DNA of 64,000 bases from the NCBI RefSeq assembly GCF_016906535.1, contig NC_057378.1, positions 1,984,001 through 2,048,000 of the forward strand, written 5' to 3'. How positions within the stretch are numbered: position 1 is the first letter of the stretch; the number at the start of each line of letters is the position of its first letter. The notes under the pieces are model-generated. The model was given only the letters and a program-made list of their open reading frames with translations, was not told the origin of the DNA and ran no database searches. Below, in pieces: positions 37,445-47,994 of this stretch. The position numbers and the translations under genes were made by a program. Origin of the DNA: Rhizoctonia solani. Its lineage: Eukaryota; Basidiomycota; Agaricomycetes; Cantharellales; Ceratobasidiaceae.

Positions 37445-38100
37445 CACTACCTTGATAGCAGCTTACCTATCTCCTACATACTAGGTAGCTTTGATATATG
37501 AATCTTGAAACTGGTTATCCTTTTCCTGTGGGTAGTAGCATCTGAATTTATGCATCAATCCTTGGGTGTATGCACCTTCACTTGCTTTTAGCACTCTATA
37601 CTGGGGCTCCTGTGTCCTAAGAGTTATATTATACAGCTATACTAGGCTTTATCTAGCTACACAGAGTAGTTTAAGTAGCAATCCAAGTGTGGTCAGTCAT
37701 GTGTCAGAGCATACTCTTATAATCAGTCCCCAAATACAACCCTTCCTATCCTGCCATGGGTGGAGCAGCTCTCAAGCTGATACTCTGTAGTAAAATAGTA
37801 TAAATACATCCTTAAGTAAGTATATAGCTACCTTGTTTCAGCTCCTCATGGGGGAGAAGTACTGGTAGAGTTTTTGGATTAAGAACTGCTGGGGACAAAA
37901 CCTCTCACACCCTACCATGACACTGTTCCCCCATATCTCCTCAACAACCTGTTAAATTTACATGTTTGAGCATTTGATGAAGAGCTCCAACCTCTGGCTC
38001 TCATTTGGTAGTACATACATGTTGCTAGCTACAGGAACAACTGAGATGTGGGCACTACTAGCAAATTTTAGAAATCTTGTGAGAGGTTTTGTCCAATACT
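37445..38100 (-). repeat. Right arm of 656-bp inverted repeat
   Basis: Mirror of 36701-37356 about a centre near 37400. The outer end reads GTCCAATACT. Confidence 0.93.
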
Positions 38101-38185
38101 ATTTATGAGTCAGCACCCAAATTTGCAAGCTGCATGCCTATGAATGCCATGCCGTCTTGATGCAACCCGCCAGACAGAGCCTCGC

Positions 38186-38211
38186 GTCTTGTCTTGTCTT
38201 GTCTTGTCTTG
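38186..38211. repeat. (TCTTG)5 microsatellite
   Basis: Five tandem TCTTG units within GC-richer sequence, close to where CpG content returns to normal. Confidence 0.9.
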
Positions 38212-38224
38212 CGGTAATGCTAGG

Positions 38225-38465
38225 ACGATACATACAGATCGTAGGGTTAAGGGCATTGGAGAATTTTCTCTAGCCATCGGTTTTATCCTACTCGGCCCGC
38301 TTATTGTGAGATACACGCCGCCGCTATGGACTCAAGCTGCCGTAATAGATACAGCAACCTAGCTTATTATGGTAACTGGTTATTCTCGGCACAAATATTA
38401 TGATCCATATCTGAACAGGAGATTGATATTTTCGAATCATCCCATCCCGATTAACGCTTAGCCGC
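38225..38465 (+). repeat. Dispersed repeat copy B (partner at 29265)
   Basis: Homologue of copy A without the 175-bp MITE-like insert and with CpG sites kept. It gives the unmutated reference for the change seen in copy A. Confidence 0.75.
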
Positions 38466-38749
38466 ACCTTTGATTGGAGTGAATGGTGATGTCATTGGCA
38501 CTGATGATGGCATTGTCTTTGATAGGCGTCGATTTCACATGTGAATCTAGCGTTGTTCGCCCCGGTGAGTGGAGCTCCGTAGGATTTGCACGCTGCAGTT
38601 GATACATTTAACCACATTCGGTCATATATGCATGCGTTGTGGCTGGTGCAGTGTGGTGCGGCTGTATAATCGATACAGGGGTTGAATTGCGTGATCTAAA
38701 TTGCCTGGCTGGACTCATGGTGACTGAGAATCCTCTGCAGGAATGGCGA

Positions 38750-38757
38750 TATAAAAG
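38750..38757 (+). promoter_or_regulatory. TATA box
   Basis: TATAAAAG about 83 bp upstream of the ATG at 38840. Confidence 0.55.
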
Positions 38758-38839
38758 GTAGGTAAAATCTCGACTCAACCCCAACTCGAAGCTCTTTTGC
38801 TCTTTCCCGCGGTTCTATTGCAATATCTGAGACTATATC

Positions 38840-39840
38840 ATGGCTAATAACTTCCAGTTCCCACCCAACATAAAGGTACATCCACTAGCTAGCTTCAATA
38901 GATTTTCCTCGGCTGAACCATACACCAGAAACTGCTAGACGATAAGGAGAAGACCGGGTCCCTCCATTTCAGGTCAGAAGGAGGCGACTCGCGAGGCCTA
39001 TTGGTCGGGCAATATAGCAGGTGGCTTGGTGGAAAAGCTGGCGACTGGGGCGTGACCGAATACGTCGACGTCTACTTGGACAAGGCCAAATGGGAATTAA
39101 TCAAGCGCGAGCCTAATCGACACCCGAAAAATGATCTCGAAATCACATTCAAGGAGTCGTCAAGTCGTTCGGTGACAAATTCGACAGAGACAACAGTTTC
39201 GGCCGACCTCGGCTTTGAAAAGGTTTTCAAGTTCTCGATGGGCATTGAGGACAAACGCATCACAGCTGTTACGACGAGCAACGAGAGAGGAACCGACAAG
39301 AAACATACTCTTGGTCCTGGCGAATCGGCTTACATCTATAGGCGCATTTACCAGCTCAACCTGCGCGCGTGGTGGTCGGCAGATCTTTCGGGCGCTGAAC
39401 GTGTTGTTACCCAGGATGCAACGACCAATAATACACATGAAGGAGCAGTCAAAAGCACCATCACAGGAGACGATGAGATTTTCTTCGACCCTCTATCGGG
39501 AGAAGAGACTATCACCTTACCTCCGGCGAACAAGGAGCGGGACGACAGTCCGAACGGCTGGAAGAACCGAATCCGATTCAGCGACCTTTATAATCCGGCA
39601 AAAGCACAAGTCGCTGGAGCTTGGAAGAGAGCGTAAGTGAACACGCCATATAAATATTTTATCCTTCTGACGTACTTCCGCCTCTCACTCAGGTTGGGTG
39701 GATCTCGAGATGACGTGATACGGGAGATGTTGAAGTATAAGGACCCGAGCTTTGAATTCACGATAGTGCCTACGTTCTCGATCGAAGTCGCCTTTTTAGG
39801 GCTCACCAAGTTCGGGATTGCATATCCCCCTCCTGTTTGA
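38840..39840 (+). CDS. Uncharacterised 295-residue protein, beta-rich
   Basis: Three exons (38840-38875, 38929-39632, 39693-39840), all GT-AG and in phase, encode 295 residues. There is no signal peptide or membrane segment. The middle has a Ser/Thr-rich stretch (ESSSRSVTNSTETTVSADLG) followed by alternating strand-like sequence and LGPGESAYIYRR. The end is hydrophobic (SIEVAFLGLTKFGIAYPPPV). I do not recognise the family. The strand pattern recalls aerolysin-type or other beta-sandwich proteins, but nothing diagnostic is present, so no function is assigned. A TATA box and compact introns support a real gene. It lies at the edge of the repeat block. Confidence 0.75.
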
Positions 39841-40422
39841 CGGCTCAGAGGACGCCAAAGTATCTGTTAGGTGCCAATCTATAGTAGATGATTGAGTTGA
39901 AATGAACCGTGAAAAATGACTGTATCTGATTTTCTTGTAGAGCGTATGAGCAACTCTGGGAATGAAGAAAGGCACTTTGTTATGAAAGATTGAGTCTAAA
40001 GACACAGGCATCCACAATCAAACGGGCCGACACCACTGTGTGAGACAAATTGCTAACGCTTCGGCGCTAATGGAAAATAGGTAGCTAATTCAGTTTCAGT
40101 GGATCGTCTCAGCCGTTGGTCGTTCGGTTGCGTGATTTCTTTCATTGGTACGCTTAGAAACCCAGCTTCGAATTGTACACATACAAGCGGAGTTACGGCC
40201 ACATAATAACTGTATCGTAGAAATTGGATAACCAGAAAAACGGAAGTGAAATATGCGTACGTGTACATAAATATAATCGGTGTAACATAATAGTCATGTG
40301 CGCACACGGAAATGGAACCGGTAGGGGTTGGAACAGGCCGTGGGTTGTCGCGTATCATGAGAAAAGCCTCAGCCTTTTAGTTAAGTCAAAGGCGCGCCGC
40401 CAACCTGCCACAGTGCATGAGA

Positions 40423-41553
40423 TTAAGTGGACAAATTAACATGTGCATGACAAACCTGTTGGATGTTTGCATCAATTTCGTCGTTGTTTTCCATTTCGTG
40501 CTGTCGGTTGTCGGTCATTAGATGTTTCCAAGTGCCCAACACGCCTACATACCATCTTGGGAGTGTCGTCCTCCTGCAAACGAGTACCGTTATAGAAGAA
40601 TCGGAACGTCTCTGTTGGGATTGTTAGGTCCCAACTAATGGATTCAAGCCAAAAGCGCGCGTCAACGTACTAGGCGCTTTCTTAAATTGTTCCTATGGAG
40701 TTCAGATTAGACAAAGGGCCAAGCCAAAAAAAAAAGAAAAGAAAAAGGGAAGACATACATGAGCCTTGTCGAATGCACTCCTGAGGGGTTTCGTTCGTGA
40801 GACCTTGATTTGAAAAGCTATCGCGTGCCCAGTATAAGGTAATCAGTGAAACAAAGAAAAATGGTGAAACGCACAAGGCCCCTCTTGGCTACGAATAACC
40901 AAGGTAATTTTATCGTTTTTGGCTGACGCCGATGGGTCGCCTTGGTCATCCCGATCGTTAGCGCCGAAACCGCCATCATTGCTGACCTGAGTATTTTGGA
41001 GGTTCTGAGTGCTCGGCTCTTCTTCTCCCTGTCAACAGCAGAAGTTCAGTTATCCGGCGCGGTGCACAACAAATAGACACGCACGGCTGGGTACGCGGTA
41101 ATTATTCCTCCCTCCGGAATTTCGTGCTAGGATATGTGATTAAGGACAAGCACTGAGTATAGATATCTATAGATACCATTTTGGGTGTGTGGTCTCCTTC
41201 AAGAATGTTTCCGTTGTACTTGAAAACAAGCTCATCTTCCATCGAGGCGGTGAGTGTATTAGAAAAGAATCTTGAAAGGGGTGGGCGTACCTGGGGTAGT
41301 CCTGAAGCGGTCCTAACCACAATTGCATTCAGCAAAAGCAGCAGAACAAAGAAGATTCCTCGCGCTCACCGCTGCAGCCACGAATACTTTGCGAAGCTGA
41401 GATATCTTTTTGACCGCCACTCTCACGTCGGCTATTAGACAATGCATCAGTGGTAGTCGCCTAGTGCAAGTCGCCATACTAACGCGCTGCACCCTTAGAA
41501 TGGGTGATAGTAATCATCATTTTGCCATCTTGGGAAGGAGTAATGTCGGCCAT
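40423..41553 (-). CDS. Tandem SUMO-like (Rad60-SLD type) protein, about 8 exons
   Basis: Two ubiquitin-like beta-grasp domains of the SUMO/Rad60-SLD kind. Exons on the minus strand: 41553-41484, 41431-41370, 41312-41291, 41235-41177, 41028-40875, 40817-40759, one ending at 40553, and 40500-40423. Domain 1 reads KMMITITHSKG, VRVAVKKISQLRKVF, LVFKYNGNILEGDHTPKM. After a Gln/Asn/Asp-rich linker, domain 2 reads KITLVIRSQEG, FQIKVSRTKPLRSAFDKAH, FRFFYNGTRLQEDDTPKM, MENNDEIDANIQQ. The last part matches the SUMO C-terminal half, but no di-Gly end follows, so conjugation is unlikely. The usual role of such domains is SUMO-mimic contact with Ubc9 or DNA-repair partners; this is inference. All junctions close in phase except the acceptor of exon 7, which is uncertain (near 40605 or 40634). 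Confidence 0.78.
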
Positions 41554-41814
41554 GATTCAAGACGGACAATGCGTTGAATGGGAGAGAGGGTAGTAGATTT
41601 GAAGAATGGAAATCAAAACACACGTGATCGTAATGCATGTCAGGTGACTTCGTAGTACATTTGCAATTATAACGACTTCATCGTAGGAACCACCCTTACA
41701 AAGAATTACTCCCATCGACAAACGCGGTGCTTAAACCAAGTTAGCCTCTTTAAATAAGCCAATAGCTGAATAGAACCAGTAAATCAAAAAGAGTCCCGCC
41801 CTGTTTGGTATCTA

Positions 41815-41943
41815 CTCAACGAAAACACCTATTTATACAAAAGGTATATCACTTAACTTCAGAGCGCTCCAGAGATCCCCAGGGTCCTGTCGGGTCCTCT
41901 GGAGTTAGGTTACCTGATCGGAGAAAGAGGGGATTTAGTTGAG
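41815..41943. mobile_element. Candidate MITE with TA duplication
   Basis: TA-CTCAACGAAAACACC at left and GGATTTAGTTGAG-TA at right form a short imperfect inverted repeat (about 11 of 15 positions) with TA on both sides, as in Tc1/mariner-type MITEs. 129 bp, non-coding. Confidence 0.4.
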
Positions 41944-42500
41944 TATGGCTACATCAATGATTGATGCGTGGCACCTTCCACACCGGTACAACGCGGACGT
42001 GTTAGGTGTCAGCCGTCCAGACACCCACACCGCCGACCACCGTTTTTACTCAACACCCCCGCAAGTCTTCTTCAGACTGGTTCCCAGTCACATGAATGCA
42101 CCCAACTGTGTTGGAATTGACTAGTTGACACATACTTGGAGTGTTCTGAGCACCCCTGGCTTTTGTTCCGTGATATGGTTGAACGAATGTCGGGCCCGTA
42201 ATCTGGCGTACTTAACCACCTCGTAAATAGTGGGCTAACCAGATACCAAGACTCTGGGCTCTGATTTTCATGAAACCCGTGCATATGATATCGCCAGGCT
42301 CCATATGCTCCGAGGATCCGGCACGTATCGCGCACTAGATAGGTTCGGGCCTCAGACCACACTTATAGCAGGGCGGGAGGTGGGAGAAATGTCGATAGCT
42401 TAAGCTTACATAAGCTGGCTTGAGCTGGCTCAAGTTGTGGAGGCCGGTAATTGATACGAAACCACTAGGTAGTGTATCATGATGGTGGGAGGGACTTAAG

Positions 42501-42712
42501 CACGGTAAACCCCAAAAGTGCGGAAAATCCGCATGACGTCCAGATTTTGCCAGACATCCGCACCTAAAATAGCAGAATCCGCACCTCGACGACACACAGG
42601 GGTGAGTTGAGGATGCGGATTCATGGACAAAATGGTCGGATTTTGCCAACACTCCGCATATAACGCGCGATTTTTCACGTTCAGAAAATCCGCACTTTTG
42701 GGGTCCACCGTG
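42501..42712. mobile_element. MITE, CACGGT ends, TSD AAG
   Basis: 212 bp. The left end is CACGGTAAACCCCAAAAGTG. The right end is the complement of CACGGTGGACCCCAAAAGTG. It is flanked by AAG (42498-42500 and 42713-42715). A 3-bp duplication and a CAC start fit the CACTA-like group. Confidence 0.7.
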
Positions 42713-43710
42713 AAGACAACGCGTCGGAAGGCCGAGCGTGCCGTGCGAGTGTGGTTGACCACGAACCCGAGTAGCCACCTGGTCTATAGTCCCCACCTTG
42801 CTGAGCCGAAGCCCAACTCGTACATCTCCGCAAACTCCGAACCATAGCCTCAGGTATCACTTCTTGGGGATGCAAATCTTGTTTCTGTTCTGTGCCTTCT
42901 ACTAAAATAGCGATGATTTTCGTGCACAAATGCTATGATATACACTAACTTATGATAAACTTGCCGTTTAGAGAAAATGGAAACAATACAATATGTCCAA
43001 AGAGCTCTACCAGGTTGCTTTTTGCCAGTACTGATGAGTACTTCCGCTCTAAAAACGGCTGAAGCTGCATTATACTGTTTTTTAAATAGTTAAAATCAGA
43101 TCGCGGGCAACTCCTTTGCTCCCGACCCGCCCCGTACTTCTTGTCCAGCCCTCAATATCTCTTCAATCGTGAAGGAAGTCTTGTTGCCACCCGATCAACA
43201 ATTCGTACTCGTGTCTCGGGAGCCCCGGCTCAAACCCGTTACCACTTCGCGATGCGGGCCTCCCTCAAACCGGTGGTTTGGCTCTTTGGTAGTGTCACAG
43301 ACTTTGGATATACATGTACATTGTGCGTATCAGGATAATATATATGTTGTATATATGTATCACCCATGTAAGCAGGGAAGCCTCAGCACAGTACCAAACA
43401 TGATGATTGCGTTCAACGTTGTGGCGGCGTTTAATCACGCAGCGCTGTTCTAATTTTTATCAGGGGCTGCACCAGGGCTACATGAGCCGTTATTTCTGAC
43501 CCAGGGCCCGGGCAACTCTCGTTGTTGTTTAAAATTTTTGATTTCCTTTCTGGGTCCGTCCATTCTAGGACCTTGGGCCGCGGCCATCATTACAATCACC
43601 CCGTCTTCGCCACTCGGCTTGGACCCAACATGGCTAGCTTCGTGCATCATGGCTACTATGGATATCACCTATTGCTCTTGGCCTAATAGTAGGGGCTACC
43701 TTTTCGCTGG
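42713..43710. other. Intergenic between the two MITEs
   Basis: No supported gene. Short plus-strand frames at 43141-43453 have no recognisable family or splice chain. Confidence 0.35.
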
Positions 43711-43920
43711 CATGGTGGACCCCAAAAGTGTAGATTTTCTGGATGTAAAAAATCGCGCATTATATGCGGAGTGTTGGCAAAGTCCGACCAGATTTTCCAT
43801 GAATCTGCATCCTCAACCCACCCTTGTTGACCATTGAGGTGCAGATTCCGTGATCTTATGTGTGGATATCTGGGAAATTCTGGCCCCCATGGGGATTTCC
43901 CGTACTTTTGGGGTTCACCG
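43711..43920. mobile_element. Second MITE copy, inverted orientation
   Basis: Related to 42501-42712 in the reverse orientation: CATGGTGGACCCCAAAAGTG at left, and ACTTTTGGGGTTCACCG at right. More mutated; no duplication found. Confidence 0.65.
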
Positions 43921-44015
43921 CCTTGAACCAAGCATTGCTTCACCCACATAGACCATAATGCGCATCGCACATACTTTGCCACTGACCTGGCACCCAATCA
44001 GTATAAAATGAGCCC

Positions 44016-44378
44016 ATGTCTGCTCCTGCTCCTATCGACATCTTCTCACTGTTCACTCAAGTCTGCCTTTCAGTCACTCCTGCAGCAATGGCTAGTCACC
44101 ACGTTACTTTCAACCATATTTTCCTCCGCTTTTCAATAATCTCAGATGAAATATTAAACCTTCTTGAGACCGCCTATCGCCAGCACAGTCAACCTAACCT
44201 GTCATCCCATATGCCAGCCAGCCAACCCGGTCTCTATGTCCACCCTGCAATAAACCTGGCGTTGACCTCGCTAGATATGTACGGGATGGTTATGAAGTTC
44301 ATCTACAAATCAAGGATCAGGTGCTCGCTCCGCATGAGCGATATTTGCTTCTTAAACCCGTCCTTGGTTCGTTCTTAA
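44016..44378 (+). CDS. Possible upstream exon or small hypothetical protein
   Basis: 120-codon open frame just upstream of the LRR-type protein. It contains FLRFSIISDEILNLLETAYR, which looks helical. It may be an N-terminal exon of the next gene or chance; no in-phase splice was secured. Confidence 0.25.
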   Translation: MSAPAPIDIFSLFTQVCLSVTPAAMASHHVTFNHIFLRFSIISDEILNLLETAYRQHSQPNLSSHMPASQPGLYVHPAINLALTSLDMYGMVMKFIYKSRIRCSLRMSDICFLNPSLVRS

Positions 44379-44493
44379 CTAGCTTTTCTATATGTTGAGC
44401 TGCGCTGACTAGCAGAACTTCACCTGCCGTTTGTTCTGAATTTAGAACAACTCCCTCTCATCCCTTGATTCTCCACTGTTACCCCTTGCCCGC

Positions 44494-45402
44494 ATGTCTT
44501 CATGTCAATTCTTTCGGCACCTCGTCATATCCGGAAGACAAGCCCGGCTTCCTCTCCACCCTAGCTTGCTCGGCATACCATACTTTACCGCTCTACAGAC
44601 TATTGATCTTAGATTCTTTTGGATAGTTCAATCACTGCCGGTATCATGGAGAAATTTTCTCGTCGAATCTGTTAGGAAGAGCACAAATCTATCCAGCATC
44701 TCTTTCAACCATTTATTATTCCCAGACGTAAAGGCGCTATTGCTTGCTTCTGCAGAAAATCTGGCGCTCGAGAGCATTCAGCTAGAGCGCATCCCAGTCC
44801 CCGAGGTGGATGTCATTGAATTGAGTACACTGTTCGTACGCAACAATTCGCTGAGGAGCATCACGGTCCCGCACAAGTTGCTACGACATAGCACTCTTTC
44901 GCTCTTTTGCGAACTCCCTTTTTTACAGGTCCTAAATCTGACAGCGGGGATTGGGGAAGATGACGAGTCTCCGGAAAATACGCTGTGGCAAACATACCAA
45001 CCCTTAACTCGGCTCGAATTTCCAGCACTACTACATCTTTCTCTTGATGCCCCCCCTGAGTACATCGAGGGCTTGCCTATATTGGCTGATACGTTGCAAG
45101 AGCTCACTGTTTCTAGTCCAGATGCGTTTTTTATTGGAAGCAATTCGGAGCAGTCCTCTAGTGACGACCAAGAAGCATACTGTGCGGCACTAGATAATCT
45201 TGTCAAAGTCGGCCCAAACACTACACATGTGAACCTCCGAATTGGATACTTTTGCCACGCCTTCGTCGATCGCCTCGCCATGTTCAACCAATTGGTAACA
45301 GCGAAACTGTTCAACTGTCATCCAGACCCGGAGCTGATGGATTATGCGAGAGAAAGGATGGAGACATGTATGTGGGTTTATGGAAATGATGTTCATAAGT
45401 GA
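44494..45402 (+). CDS. F-box/LRR-like protein
   Basis: Single-exon frame of 302 residues with irregular leucine-rich repeats: LQTIDLRFFW, LALESIQLERIP, LRSITVPHKL, LPFLQVLNLTAG, LLHLSLDAPPEY, LQELTVSSPD, HVNLRIGYF. This is the layout of the LRR half of agaricomycete F-box proteins, which pick substrates for SCF ubiquitin ligases. No F-box is visible at the N-terminus. The start may therefore lie upstream (44016-44378), or the F-box is missing. The C-terminus (RERMETCMWVYGND) is typical of a complete end. Confidence 0.65.
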   Translation: MSSCQFFRHLVISGRQARLPLHPSLLGIPYFTALQTIDLRFFWIVQSLPVSWRNFLVESVRKSTNLSSISFNHLLFPDVKALLLASAENLALESIQLERIPVPEVDVIELSTLFVRNNSLRSITVPHKLLRHSTLSLFCELPFLQVLNLTAGIGEDDESPENTLWQTYQPLTRLEFPALLHLSLDAPPEYIEGLPILADTLQELTVSSPDAFFIGSNSEQSSSDDQEAYCAALDNLVKVGPNTTHVNLRIGYFCHAFVDRLAMFNQLVTAKLFNCHPDPELMDYARERMETCMWVYGNDVHK

Positions 45403-46132
45403 TGTAATGTAGGGGGAGCGCGGTGTTGATTCATTGTTCTCAATTATATACGCCCCCCCCCCAGGCAGCGATTCTTGTTCTTTTTTTTAATACACGCACA
45501 CATACAAAGAGAATGTTGGAGTTACATATCACCTAAGGCAAACTGCTAGTAGAAACCAAATCGCAGAAAGCTACAAGGAAAACACGGAGAGAGAAACACG
45601 TAGACAGTACATACAATACACACAGAGACACATAGCGTGGGCAGAAAGAAGGAGCCGGCGGACCGACGTACAGGTGCCTCAAGGGCTAACCAGAGCAGAG
45701 GCCGTAAGTGCGGGGATGGGCCAGCCATGGTGGCAAATCCAGTTACAATTTTTGAGCGGCTGTCTGTGGCCCCCTTCGTCTCCCGATTCCCGTCTTGGCA
45801 TTAAACGTTGCGACGGCCCCCAGGCCTGCGTGGGTACCAAACAGTGATGATTATTGAGCTCCGAAAGAGAGCTTACTAAGGGGTCACTTGTGTCCCGCTA
45901 CGGCGGGACAGCGCGTGTATGAATGATAGGTTATCTCCGCCCCTTCTCCGCAGGAGCAACATGGGTCAAGATCGGGATGGAGCTGTGTTCGGTACTCACC
46001 GTAAAAGCCGTATCAGGTCATGAATTGGATGAGGCAGGATTCGACCTCCCTTGCGAGGCGGCTCTTGTGGGGTATTGGGTGTAGCTCGAGATCCGGTGCG
46101 CGCAGGACGTGCAAGCCTGGTTCCGGCCTCTT
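45403..46132. other. Intergenic, LRR 3' flank and LINE 3' remnant
   Basis: Contains a C tract and long T tract near 45455-45490, then sequence adjoining the LINE fragment. A tRNA-like B-box (GGTCGAATCC on the minus strand, about 46050) is present, but no full tRNA folds. Confidence 0.35.
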
Positions 46133-46830
46133 CTAGCATGGGTGTGTTGATAGGTCGGCAATCGCTTTGACGGCAGTTTGGCTACCACAAAATATGCACA
46201 TGTTGCGATGCCCCTGACTCTCGGCTACCTGCATAGCTTTTGTGAACGCTATTAATGTCCTCAACATATCCGCATCTAATATGTTTGCTCTTGGCCCTAT
46301 TCCTGACGAAGCGCTAGCCAAATTTCGTTTTTCGGCTCGTATAACGTAGCCGACACCGACTTTGCGAACGCCATTGGACAGCGGCATGTGCCCATTTTTC
46401 GGGTAATTTGATATCGGATTGGAACTTGTCTCTGTAGTCATCACGCTTCGGGCCATTCAAGTCTCCTTGCATGCGAAGCTGGCCACGGAGGAAGTTAGGG
46501 GGTCGGACGGGTATGAGAGGTACGGGGTGACAAATGCGGCGTCGTGGTGACTGTATCACGCGATGCGATGTATAGGAGATGTTGTGTTCTCCGTTTTGAT
46601 TTTCCAGCGTCTACTAGGGCTGTGTTTATGCGTCTCCCATGATGCTAGCAGGTGTCTAGCGACTCTGGGATTTTTGGGAATGGTACAGAGCTCAGTAGCG
46701 TAGTTCATCATCTTTTTGCACGTATTGTGAATGGGAGGGATTAAGCCGAGGTGTTCCAGACAGTGGATCGGAGTGGTCTTGAAGGCTCCCGGTAGCCATC
46801 CAAGTCCTTAGTCCTGGACCCCCCTAAGCG
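46133..46830 (-). pseudogene. LINE fragment (RT end and RNase H)
   Basis: The minus-strand frame 46456-46133 has GVGYVIRAEKRNLASASSGI, GPRANILDADMLRTLIAFTKA and FCGSQTAVKAI, homologous to the RNase H of the LINE at 8903. The upstream part (46830-46560) matches the RT-RNase H linker with stops. Catalytic residues are altered. Both ends are truncated. Confidence 0.75.
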
Positions 46831-47994
46831 ACTAGAGCAGCGACTTTCACATGACAATACATCGCCTCTCCGTACCTGTTCGTGTTTGGTTTCTAACTAT
46901 GTACTCTCATTTGGTCTATTGTGCTTACTCATGTATCGCTCCCGATGAACTTACCAGGATCCGCAGGAATTCTCTTACACCTGTTGTTACTTTTCGAACC
47001 ACAACAACCGAGTGTTTTACGGATTGTCATTATCTTAGCGACGCAGGTGCCAAAGACGTTCGTATTTATAGTGGACGATAAGTAGAAACGTCACATGTAA
47101 CTATAAAGAGTGGTTTCACCAAGGTGCTACGCGTGGCGTAGAGAAACCCACACCATCCAAGGAAAGCGTTAACGACATACTCTGATATATGTAATAGGCC
47201 CGAATGAACCGTCCATAGTCGCTCAAGAAGAAACTTAGCATTGCCTATGTTGTACCCGCCGATACTAGCCAAACATGTAGCCAGACTAACATCGGGATCG
47301 ACGTGTCATCCAAGTAATTTTGGCGAAGGACGTACGTCCTCTTCTTTGCAAAACTCACGGGCTTCGTACTTACGGTTGTAGCGGCTGATTATTTCAGTCC
47401 CAGGAATGTATGACGGGCTACTGGATAGAAGTAAGATGTCCGAATCCAACTATTCAACTCGATCTTGTTTGGCAATTTCTACAGACCAAGTGATGACCTG
47501 AACGTGAAGAAATGCAAAAATTCGGTCCATAATCTGACAAATATCGTTACCAATAGAGTATCATCATGTTCATTATTCTTCTCCTTGTTCGTTCCTTGCA
47601 ATAAATAGGTCTGGAGCGGACAAACACAGGACGGGAAAGCCTCGGCGTCAAACAGCGACAAATACAGATTCTTACATAATGGGGAATATTCCATCGCCAG
47701 TACTGTTTCGAGTGTACTCCAACCCGCTCTTTTCCGGGTCATTGGGTTGATAGAGGCTTTAACGTGGTGTTTGCCGAGCTTGTCGATTATATGGGTAGTT
47801 GATTCAGGTCCTAGTTGGAGCAAGCCTAGATATCCGTCCAAAATAGGTCCGTACTTACGGTAGAGATATTTTGTAGTCTATATGAATCAAAGTGTATCAA
47901 GTCTGTCATTCGAAGCTAAACGATCAAAGACGGTGATCGTTTTATCAAGATAATTTGCCAGAGTCCAGAATCTGTTACTGTTACAGATCCAGAG
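46831..47994. other. Intergenic with weak minus-strand frames
   Basis: No recognised gene. The minus-strand frame 47841-47479 (listed separately) is the longest; 47272-47066 is another short one. Splice joining between them could not be shown. Confidence 0.3.
47479..47841 (-). CDS. Hypothetical minus-strand ORF
   Basis: 120 codons starting MDGYLGLLQLGPESTTHI. Composition is protein-like with two Cys in CVCPLQ and an aromatic end. No family recognised. May be an exon of a larger gene or a decayed one. Confidence 0.25.
   Translation of the reverse strand: MDGYLGLLQLGPESTTHIIDKLGKHHVKASINPMTRKRAGWSTLETVLAMEYSPLCKNLYLSLFDAEAFPSCVCPLQTYLLQGTNKEKNNEHDDTLLVTIFVRLWTEFLHFFTFRSSLGL

Noticed and set aside
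37011..37790. Identical 74-codon frames in opposite orientation
   Set aside because: They are mirror images produced by the inverted repeat and have no recognisable content. They were used only as evidence for arm identity.
38186..38211. CRISPR-like array
   Set aside because: The only short tandem repeats are microsatellites (TCTTG, TC) and LTR/MITE copies. There are no regularly spaced repeats with unique spacers, and the sequence is eukaryotic.
42335..42796. 153-codon minus-strand frame
   Set aside because: It spans the MITE at 42501-42712 and its flanks. The open frame is a by-product of the repeat sequence.
46040..46070. Possible tRNA (B-box GGTCGAATCC on the minus strand)
   Set aside because: No A-box, anticodon stem or acceptor stem could be paired at the right distance.
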